Origin: Frigoriglobus tundricola
GTDB taxonomy: Bacteria; Planctomycetota; Planctomycetia; Gemmatales; Gemmataceae
Length of the DNA stretch: 64,000 bases
NCBI RefSeq assembly: GCF_013128195.2
Contig: NZ_CP053452.2
Coordinates: 7,936,001-8,000,000 of the forward strand
Direction: 5' to 3'
Shown: positions 18,111 to 25,216 of the stretch, piece by piece
How positions within the stretch are numbered: the first letter of the stretch is position 1
Layout: every line of letters begins with the position of its first letter
The notes under the pieces: model-generated
The model's input: the letters and a program-made list of their open reading frames with translations, nothing else
The model's database searches: none
Told to the model about the DNA's origin: nothing
Program-made: the position numbers and the translations under genes

Positions 18111-19004
18111 ATGGAAAACCTGGCCGCCGCCCTGGCCGGGCCGGGCGGCCGGGGCCGGCGCGGCAACACCTACGATTTGTACTTCCTATGGTCGCTGGAA
18201 CGTGTCGGTGTCATTTATGGTGTGGACAAGATCGGTGCCACCGACTGGTACGAGTACGCCTCCGATGTCCTCGTCGGCGCTCAGAACCCCGACGGCTCGT
18301 GGGGTGGTGCCGGCCGCGGCGGGTACGGGCCGGACATCGAAACCTCATTCGCGCTACTGGTATTGGGTCGATCGAACCTCGCCCGCGACCTCTCGGCAAG
18401 GGTCCAGAAGGATCTGAACAACACCGAACTTCGTGCCGGAACGGGCGGCGGGGCGGTGGCGGCAAAGCCGAAACCGGCTCCCGCGCCCGCACCGGTGCCG
18501 GTCGAACCGTCCACCAGGCCCGCGCCGGCGGTGGTCGCCGAAGCGCTGACGAAGCCGGTCGTTCCCGCGAAGCCGGGCGGGACGACGCCGGGCGGGGTCG
18601 CGGCGGAACTGTTCCGCGCCACCGGTGCGAACTGGTCCCCGGCGCTCCAGAAGGTGCGCGACGCGAAAGGAATGGAGAACACTAGCGCGCTGTTGGCCGT
18701 GATCCCGCTCCTCGACGGCGACCGCAAGAACGCGGCCCGCGACGCGCTGGCCGAGCGCCTGTGCCGGATGAGTGCCACCACGCTCCGCGGGATGCTCAAG
18801 GCCGACGACGCGGAGTTGCGCCGCGCGGCGGTCCTCGCCTGCGCGATGAAAGATGACAAGGAACACGTTCCGGATCTGATCGCCGTGTTGGAAGACAAAG
18901 ATGAAACGGTCGTGAAGGCCGTGCGGGCGGGACTGAAGAGCCTGACCGCTCAGGACTTTGTCACCGCCGCCGAGTGGCGGGCGTGGCTGGCGAAGGAAAA
19001 ATAA
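18111..19004 (+). CDS. Toroid-HEAT paralogue, C-terminal part (frameshifted gene)
   Basis: 297 codons from the first ATG; in the same frame coding-like sequence extends further upstream (KPDTRDAAVKRGMENLAAAL), so this is the continuation of the gene begun at 17039 and not an independent gene. It has LYFLWSLERVGVIYGVDKIG, SWGGAGRGGYGPDIETSFAL, a Pro/Ala-rich linker, and a C-terminal HEAT-like block (LRGMLKADDAELRRAAVLAC) nearly identical to that of the first paralogue. The second frame is undecayed over its full length, so the break is recent or an assembly error. A short isolated translation product would lack a signal peptide. Confidence 0.7.
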   Translation: MENLAAALAGPGGRGRRGNTYDLYFLWSLERVGVIYGVDKIGATDWYEYASDVLVGAQNPDGSWGGAGRGGYGPDIETSFALLVLGRSNLARDLSARVQKDLNNTELRAGTGGGAVAAKPKPAPAPAPVPVEPSTRPAPAVVAEALTKPVVPAKPGGTTPGGVAAELFRATGANWSPALQKVRDAKGMENTSALLAVIPLLDGDRKNAARDALAERLCRMSATTLRGMLKADDAELRRAAVLACAMKDDKEHVPDLIAVLEDKDETVVKAVRAGLKSLTAQDFVTAAEWRAWLAKEK

Positions 19005-19458
19005 GAACGGTTCGGCGGGCTCCTCGTTTCGTGCCCGCCGGTTGCTCCGAGGGCTCATAGCTTATCACGCGGATGAGTGTCGTAGGGTGGGACGAGGCTT
19101 TGTGCCGTCCCACCCGCGTGTCGATCACTTTCGCGAATCACTCGCCCGCGACAGGTCGCGGCCACCTCCAGTAGCCCCTCCGCCTCAGACACGAACTTGG
19201 TGGTGTCCTGGTCACATGGCCCGCGCGACAGCAGCCGCGCGCGATTACACTCCGCGCGGCCAGGAATGAGTCGTTTGGTGTCGGCTTCCGTGCCAGGGTT
19301 CTCAGCCTGAAAGGCGGAGCTTCCCCAGCCCAGGGCACCGCCCTGGTCGTGCTATCGGGCCGGCGCGGTCGCCTCTGCCATCGATTCGGTTTTTGCTCCG
19401 CAGCGGGTCGGGCCGCTAAACTGACGTCGAATGGTCTTCGAGCTAATGAGGAATCACC
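19005..19458. other. Gap with small hairpins
   Basis: 454 bases without a supported gene. It contains GGGTGGGAC/GTCCCACCC arms at 19085-19093 and 19107-19115, the shared 12-mer AGCCTGAAAGGC at 19304-19315, and CCAGGGC/GCCCTGG at 19330-19336 and 19340-19346. These resemble a decayed copy of the intergenic elements seen elsewhere in the window. Confidence 0.5.
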
Positions 19459-20988
19459 ATGCGCACCGCCCTGTTCGCTGTTGTGGCGCTCGGCCTACTC
19501 GGCGCCTCGGTGTCCCCGGCACGAGCGGCCGAACCCGTGTCGGAACTCCTCGGCTGGGTGCCTGAACGAACGAACTTGGTCCTTTTCGTGAATGTGGACG
19601 GGGTCCGTAAGTCGGCGGTCGCGAAGACGGGTAAGTGGGGGGAGGCCAACAACCCGGCCACCGCACTGGACGCGCTCCCGCCGGGCGTCTCCCGACTCGT
19701 GGTGGCGTCCCATTTCGACCCGGGCGCGGGTACGAGTTGGGAGGTAACGGTCGCCGGGCTCAACAAGCCGGTTCCGGACGCCGCGCTTTTCAAGGGCCTC
19801 GGCGGCACCCCCGACAAGATCGGTGGGAGGACCGTCGCGCTGACCCGGAAACACGGCTACGTGGCCAACCTCGCGCCGGGTGTCGCTGGGGCCTACCAGC
19901 CGCCCAACCGCCAGGAGGTCGGCCGGTGGCTCCGCGCAGTCACCGGTAAACCCGCTCCGGGTCTCTCCCCGTACCTGGTCAAAGCCGGCGCCGGGATCGG
20001 GCCGAACACCCAGGTCGTGCTGGCCCTCGACACCAGTGAGATGTTCGACCCGGCGGTCCTCAAGGTCGGGCTCGCCAAGTCCACCGCGCTGAAGGGCAAG
20101 GCGACGAATGCCGCGGCGGTGGCCGATCTCTTCGGGGGCATGGTCGGCGTCACCCTCTCGATGCACGTGGGCGACAAAATTAAGGCCCAGATCCGGTTGG
20201 ACTTCGACCGCGCTCCGACCGCCCTCGGCGACGCCGCCAAACCCCTCCTGTTGGAAGTGCTCGAGCGGCTGGGGCTGCGCGCCGACGAAATGGACGACTG
20301 GACCGCCACCACCGAGCCGAACGCGGTCGCCCTCGGCGGCACGCTGACGCAGGAGGGGGCACGCCACCTGCTGAGCCCGGTCCTCCGGCCGTCCGCCGGC
20401 GCGCTCGACCAGAGTGAGACTTCGCCACCCGACCAGGACCCCAAGGCGGTGGCCTCGCTGCGGTACTACCAGGGGGTGAAGTCGAAGATGAACGGTGTGT
20501 GGAAGAGCAGCGCGCCGTCGTACACCAAACTGACCGCGCTGTTCGTCGGCGCCGCCCGCCACATCGACGAGCTGCCGATCCTCAACGTGGACGACGAACT
20601 ACTCGACTGGGGCAACGCCATCAGCACCACGTTCCGCACGATGGCGATCGTCGCCCAGGCGGCCGGGGGCACGATCAGCCTGGCGGAAGCGAACAAATCG
20701 ATGCTGAGCGTTACCACCCCGAACTACTACACGGGGTTCGGGGGCGGGTTCTCCGCCGGCTACTATGGCAACTACGGGTACGGCTACCAGTACGCCGTTC
20801 CCAGCGGGAGCACGTCCACCACAACCATCGACAACTACGGCCCGATCGGCAATTTCCAGGACATGACGAGCCAGAAGGAGGCCCTTTACCGGCGGAACAC
20901 CTGGAAAACCATCGATACGGTCACGTCCGAAATCCGGCGGAAGATGACCAAGAAGTACGGCATCGAGTTCGAGGAGCCGTCGAAGTGA
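19459..20988 (+). CDS. Secreted protein of unknown function (509 aa)
   Basis: 509 residues with a clear signal peptide (MRTALFAVVALGLLGASVSPARA). The mature part has an alpha/beta composition with segments such as LLGWVPERTNLVLFVNVDGV, resembling planctomycete secreted proteins that begin with a statement-like PDANLVLFVN block. A Gly/Tyr-rich stretch (YYGNYGYGYQY) lies near residue 430, before a charged C-terminus. No enzyme motif is evident. It lies on the plus strand after the toroid-HEAT pair, with AATGAGGAATCACC before the ATG giving a fair ribosome site (GAGGA). Confidence 0.72.
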   Translation: MRTALFAVVALGLLGASVSPARAAEPVSELLGWVPERTNLVLFVNVDGVRKSAVAKTGKWGEANNPATALDALPPGVSRLVVASHFDPGAGTSWEVTVAGLNKPVPDAALFKGLGGTPDKIGGRTVALTRKHGYVANLAPGVAGAYQPPNRQEVGRWLRAVTGKPAPGLSPYLVKAGAGIGPNTQVVLALDTSEMFDPAVLKVGLAKSTALKGKATNAAAVADLFGGMVGVTLSMHVGDKIKAQIRLDFDRAPTALGDAAKPLLLEVLERLGLRADEMDDWTATTEPNAVALGGTLTQEGARHLLSPVLRPSAGALDQSETSPPDQDPKAVASLRYYQGVKSKMNGVWKSSAPSYTKLTALFVGAARHIDELPILNVDDELLDWGNAISTTFRTMAIVAQAAGGTISLAEANKSMLSVTTPNYYTGFGGGFSAGYYGNYGYGYQYAVPSGSTSTTTIDNYGPIGNFQDMTSQKEALYRRNTWKTIDTVTSEIRRKMTKKYGIEFEEPSK

Positions 20989-21200
20989 GTGGCCGCCGGC
21001 GCCGCTCCGTGCGTCCGGCCCCTCATCGACCGTGAAACCCGCGACGGTTGATGAGGGGCCGGGCCGTTCGGATATACTGGCGCTTCGTTCTGCTCGGAAC
21101 CGCCCCGGCGCCACACTCGATACACCGATTCGGTGCCTCGGTGGGCGCGACCGGCGCTACTCCGTTCGTGTTCACTCGACAACAGGCGGTGCGACACCCG

Positions 21201-21869
21201 ATGAACCAACTGTACACGTTTTTCGACCGCTATCTCGAACCGGCCGAGCGGCTGAACGAAGTGCTGTTCGGCCTGATCATGGTGCTCATCATCACCCTGG
21301 GCGCGGGCGCGCTCGTGGCCAAGGGTGAGGACGAGACGGAAGACCTGCTGAAGAGCGTCATCGGCTGCAACGTGGCATGGGGCGTCATTCAGGGGTGGAT
21401 GTTTGTGATCGACGCCGTGTTCGAGCGGGGCCGGCGGGCGCGCCTGTTCGACGCGGTCCGGCACGACCCCGACGCGGAACGCGCGCGGGCCGCGGTGCGG
21501 GAGGAGATCGACCCCGACCTGGAACCGTTCACATCGGACGAGGCACGGGCGGCACTCGCCCGCGACACCGTCCGGACGGTGAAGGGGACCGAGATCGAAA
21601 GCACGCGCACCACCCGGGACGATTTGTGGGGCGCGGTCGCCGTGTTCATCTTGGTCTCCGCCACCACCATTCCCGCCGTCGTCCCGTTCCTCCTCATCGA
21701 CAACGTGCGGCTCGCGCTGCGCGTGTCCAACGGCCTACTGCTAATCCTTCTCTTCCTCACCGGCTTCCGCTGGGCGGCGCTGACCAACATCAACCGGTGG
21801 CGGTTCGGGTTCTCGGTGATGCTCGGCGGAGTGGTGATGGTCGCCATCGCCGAGGTGCTGGGCGGGTAG
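21201..21869 (+). CDS. VIT/CCC1-like membrane protein
   Basis: 222 residues from the ATG at 21201 (MNQLYTFFDRY); an earlier in-frame ATG would add an atypical leader. The first helix, LNEVLFGLIMVLIITLGAG, recalls the SEVIFGLIMVLTFT segment of small VIT-family (vacuolar iron transporter-like) membrane proteins, followed by VIGCNVAWGVIQGWMFVID. A charged cytosolic loop (about residues 85-135) separates these from three further helices. A metal-transport role follows from family resemblance only. The gene converges on nuoN, with 54 bases between stop codons. Confidence 0.6.
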   Translation: MNQLYTFFDRYLEPAERLNEVLFGLIMVLIITLGAGALVAKGEDETEDLLKSVIGCNVAWGVIQGWMFVIDAVFERGRRARLFDAVRHDPDAERARAAVREEIDPDLEPFTSDEARAALARDTVRTVKGTEIESTRTTRDDLWGAVAVFILVSATTIPAVVPFLLIDNVRLALRVSNGLLLILLFLTGFRWAALTNINRWRFGFSVMLGGVVMVAIAEVLGG

Positions 21870-21923
21870 GCCGCGGGAGTCGGCCCGCCGGGCGGCGCGC
21901 GCATAGCGGATCGGAACTCACTG

Positions 21924-23468
21924 TCACTTCACGCCGAAGGCACTGGCGGCCCGGCTCGTTTCGGCCGCAAGCGGGTCCCACCATACGCCCGCAACAAATA
22001 GCGCCGCGACGAGCCCGAAGAGGAACAGCCCCGCCGCCGGCGCGAGCCGCACGGGGCTCGGTTCACCCTCCGGGTCTTCCAACAGCATCGCCCGCACGAT
22101 CTTCAGGTAGTAGTAGGCGCTCGCGGCCGTGTTCACCGCACCAACTCCGAGCAGCACGTAAAACACAGTTCCCAAACCCGGTGGGCCGCCAGCCGTCGCG
22201 GCCCTCGCCGCGCCGTAGACGGACGCGAACACCTGAAATTTCCCCGCAAAGCCGGCTACGGGCGGCAGCCCCAACAGGCTCCCCAGAAACACGGTCATCG
22301 CGATCGCGAGCAGTGGGTTCCGCTGCACCAGCCCGCGGAAGGCGCGGAGGTCCTCCGAACCGGTTGCGTTCCGCACCAGAGCCACCACCCCGAACGCACC
22401 GAGGTTCATGGCGACGTAGGCGGAGAGGTAAAACAGCACGGCCGCGGCCCCGGCTTTCGTGGCGACGGCCAGGCCCATCAGCATGTACCCGGCGTGCGCA
22501 ATGGTCGAGTAAGCGAGCAGGCGCTTCAGATTGTTCTGTCCGAACGCGGCGAGGTTACCGAGCGTGACCGTGAGCACGGAGCCCACCGCGACGCCCACAC
22601 CCACGGTCGCGGGAACCGCCCACGAGCCCTCGTGCGCGGAGTGAAGCGATAACAGCACGCGGCCGGTCAGTCCGATGGCACCGGCTTTTGAAGCCACAGA
22701 CAGGAACCCGGCGACTTCGGCCGCGGCGCCTTCGAACACGTCCGGGCACCAGAACTGGAACGGTACCGCGGCGAGCTTGAAGCCCAGCCCCACGAACGTG
22801 AACGCCAGGCCCGCGAGGACCGGCAGATCGAGTCCGCGGGCCGCGACTCCGGCGGCCACGTCGTGCAGCGCGCCGCTCCCGAACGTCCCCGCCAGGAGCG
22901 TGATGCCGTAAAGCATGACGCCGCTCGCGGCGGCCCCGTACACGACGTATTTCAGCGCGGCCTCGCTGCCGGTCCGCTTGCCCTTGAGGAAGCCGGCCAA
23001 GGCGTAGCCGGGCAGGCTCGCCATTTCGACCGCGATGAACGCCATGAGGAGGTGTGAAGCGGACGTCATCAGCATCATGCCGAGCGTCCCGCCGAGGAGC
23101 AGCACGTAGAAGTCGGCGGAGTCGGGGGCGTCCGGAATTCCGGTGAGGAGTGTGAGCAGCACCGTCAGCAGTGCCGCCGCGAGCACCACGATGCGGACGA
23201 ACCCGCTCCAGGCGTCCGAGGTGAGCATGTTTCCGAAGTACGGCCCGGCCCACTGCGGCTCGGCGACCTGATACCCGCCGGCGAACAGCGCGGCGACGAG
23301 CGCAACGAGCGCCGCGCCGCCGAGGTGCGCGCGGTCGAACGCCGGGACGAGACGCGCGAGCAGCAGCACCACGATACCCGTGCAGACCGCCAGTTCGGGT
23401 AGGAACATGAGCAGGTCGCTGTCGAGCGCGGAGCGGAGCGTCTCGAGGCCGGCGAGCGTGGGGAACAT
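21924..23468 (-). CDS. nuoN: NADH-quinone oxidoreductase subunit N
   Basis: 514 residues from the ATG at 23468 (AGGAA 9 bases upstream). About 14 membrane helices with the proton-pumping antiporter core are visible: MAFIAVEMASLPGYALAGFL (the conserved Glu), SEAALKYVVYGAAASGVMLYG (conserved Lys) and LKRLLAYSTIAHAGYMLMG. NuoN is one of three Mrp-like pumping subunits of complex I in the inner membrane. No other nuo gene is in the window: it is flanked by a converging VIT-like gene and a TIM-barrel isomerase, so it is either an orphan or the end of an operon interrupted by rearrangement. Confidence 0.9.
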   Translation of the reverse strand: MFPTLAGLETLRSALDSDLLMFLPELAVCTGIVVLLLARLVPAFDRAHLGGAALVALVAALFAGGYQVAEPQWAGPYFGNMLTSDAWSGFVRIVVLAAALLTVLLTLLTGIPDAPDSADFYVLLLGGTLGMMLMTSASHLLMAFIAVEMASLPGYALAGFLKGKRTGSEAALKYVVYGAAASGVMLYGITLLAGTFGSGALHDVAAGVAARGLDLPVLAGLAFTFVGLGFKLAAVPFQFWCPDVFEGAAAEVAGFLSVASKAGAIGLTGRVLLSLHSAHEGSWAVPATVGVGVAVGSVLTVTLGNLAAFGQNNLKRLLAYSTIAHAGYMLMGLAVATKAGAAAVLFYLSAYVAMNLGAFGVVALVRNATGSEDLRAFRGLVQRNPLLAIAMTVFLGSLLGLPPVAGFAGKFQVFASVYGAARAATAGGPPGLGTVFYVLLGVGAVNTAASAYYYLKIVRAMLLEDPEGEPSPVRLAPAAGLFLFGLVAALFVAGVWWDPLAAETSRAASAFGVK

Positions 23469-23802
23469 GCCGCGGGGTTCCTGGCGGTGAGAGCAGCGAT
23501 AGCCTAGCCGCGGCGCGGGTTGATGGGAAGTGCGCCGGTTCGCGGTTTGAGATGTGGCCGCTTGCGACTCACGAAGGGTGCGGCTTCGGATGCGGTTGAT
23601 CGTGAGTCGCGGAGACCTGAAACGCGCCGCCGCACTGACCATCGTCAGAGCCACACCGATGCTATTAGGCATAAGCGGAGAAATAATGAACCACCTGTTC
23701 GTGTTGTGGTTCGGGCGTCTCGCCTGCCTCGCTTTGGCAGGCGAGACGCCCGAACCACAACACAATCGAACCTCAGCGGGCGATCCGTTTCCCGCTTCTG
23801 CC
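23469..23802. other. Gap upstream of nuoN
   Basis: 334 bases holding the nuoN promoter region and the long hairpin at 23701-23763. No gene is supported here. Confidence 0.45.
23701..23763. repeat. Intergenic hairpin, 28-bp perfect arms
   Basis: Arms 23701-23728 (beginning GTGTTGTGGTTCGGGCGTCT) and 23736-23763 are exact reverse complements with a 7-base loop, TCGCTTT. It lies 39 bases past the stop of the isomerase gene at 23803 on the minus strand, so it could end that transcript before nuoN. Confidence 0.8.
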
Positions 23803-24996
23803 TTAGCCCTTGAGCGCTTCGTCGTGCTTGAGGCCCGACGGCGGCAGGTCGGCCCGGCGGCAGTTTGCCAGGGCCGCCTTGGCCCCCGCGAACTGGTCCG
23901 CGTCGTTGTCCTCCCACTCGATCGACACCGCGCCCTCGTACCCGACGCGGTTCAGTTCGATGAAGATCTCTTCGAGCGAGTTCGCGTCGCGGGCGGTGCC
24001 GGCGGTGACGAACTTCCAGCCGTTCGTCCAGTGGCCCATGCTCCGGTGGCCGCCGAGCCGCCCGCCGCGGCAGTGCTCGCGCTCCACCTGCACGCCCTTC
24101 ACGTGCGCGCAGTGGATGTACGGGGCGAACTCGCGGATGAACTGGATCACCGAAACGTTCTGCCACTCCATGTGCGAGCCGTCCAGGTTGAACCCGACCA
24201 CGCCCTCGAACCCGGCCTTGTTCATGTGGTTGATGTAGTCGCCGGCGCTCTCCAGGTCGCCCATCGCCCGCTCGCTCGGGTGGCACTCCAGGTCGAAGGT
24301 CACGCCCTGCTTGCGGCACTCGTTCCAGAACGGCCCGAACCGCTCGACGAGCAGCTCCAGCGACACCTTCAGCACGTCCGGGATGTCGTACCCCTCGATC
24401 GAACTCGGCAGCGGCGGGAACAAGAACCAGTGGCTCCAGCAGTGCGCCGGGCTGCCGACGAACCCGGACATCGCCACCTTGCGGCCCTGGAGCTTCGATA
24501 GCGCCCCGGCGTACCGGGCGCACGCGAACAGGTCGGTTTCGGCTTCCTTGCGGATCAGCGCGCCGACCTCCTCGGGCACGAAGAACGGGTCGGTGCGCGG
24601 CGGGTTGTTGCCGGCGGCGCGCCAGGCCTTGTAGGCCGCCTTGGCTTGGCCCTTGCCGGAACAGAAGTTGAGCGTCTTGGCCGACGGCTCGTCGCCCAGC
24701 ACCTGCCCCTGGAGGTGCGTGGCGACGGTGAAGATTTCGAGGCCGTGCGACTTGGCGAGCGCGACGCGCTCCTTGGCATATTCGGCGGCGCCGGCGTCGG
24801 TGTCGCAGCGCCGCAGGTCGAGTTCCCAGGACGCCTCTTCCCACCCGTCGAACCCGGCGTCGGCGATGAACTTGACCCACTTGCCGAACTCCACCCCGCC
24901 GAACTGGCCGCGGACCAGGCCGATCTGGTGGTGGCTGCCCTTACCGGACTTGTGTACCGGTTTGCCGTGCGCGTCAACGGTTTGCGCGAAACCCAT
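23803..24996 (-). CDS. Sugar phosphate isomerase/epimerase family protein (TIM barrel)
   Basis: 397 residues, from an ATG with GAGG 9 bases upstream. The xylose-isomerase-like TIM barrel is seen in FIADAGFDGWEEASWELDLR, AKSHGLEIFTVATHLQGQVL, VTFDLECHPSERAMGD, VVGFNLDGSHMEWQ and GAVSIEWEDND; the Glu, Asp, His and Glu residues in these strands match the metal-binding positions of the family. No signal peptide, so cytoplasmic. Such enzymes epimerise or isomerise sugars in catabolism; substrate unknown. It is divergent from the patatin-like gene, sharing a 220-base intergenic region. Confidence 0.85.
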   Translation of the reverse strand: MGFAQTVDAHGKPVHKSGKGSHHQIGLVRGQFGGVEFGKWVKFIADAGFDGWEEASWELDLRRCDTDAGAAEYAKERVALAKSHGLEIFTVATHLQGQVLGDEPSAKTLNFCSGKGQAKAAYKAWRAAGNNPPRTDPFFVPEEVGALIRKEAETDLFACARYAGALSKLQGRKVAMSGFVGSPAHCWSHWFLFPPLPSSIEGYDIPDVLKVSLELLVERFGPFWNECRKQGVTFDLECHPSERAMGDLESAGDYINHMNKAGFEGVVGFNLDGSHMEWQNVSVIQFIREFAPYIHCAHVKGVQVEREHCRGGRLGGHRSMGHWTNGWKFVTAGTARDANSLEEIFIELNRVGYEGAVSIEWEDNDADQFAGAKAALANCRRADLPPSGLKHDEALKG

Positions 24997-25124
24997 GCGT
25001 AGGTACCTCGTGGAGAGAAGGGCGGCGCGAACCGCCTTCGGGATGTACCGAGGACTTTACGGCCGCGAATTCCGTCGGGCAAGCCGCCGGTTTTTGTTTG
25101 GTGCTGCGTATATGCCCGAAGGCG

Positions 25125-25148
25125 ACGCGCAATTGACGCGCAATTGCG
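25125..25148. promoter_or_regulatory. Tandem 11-mer and palindrome in a divergent intergenic region
   Basis: ACGCGCAATTG occurs twice back to back (25125-25135, 25136-25146), and the second copy runs into the palindrome CGCAATTGCG (25139-25148). It sits in the 220-base gap between the divergent isomerase and patatin-like genes, 69 bases before the latter's ATG. Such symmetry suggests a regulator site, but promoter boxes could not be assigned. Confidence 0.35.
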
Positions 25149-25216
25149 TGACACGGCGCGACAGAAAGATTACACTCGCCGCATCGAATTCTACCGCTCA
25201 ACATATTGAGAAATCG

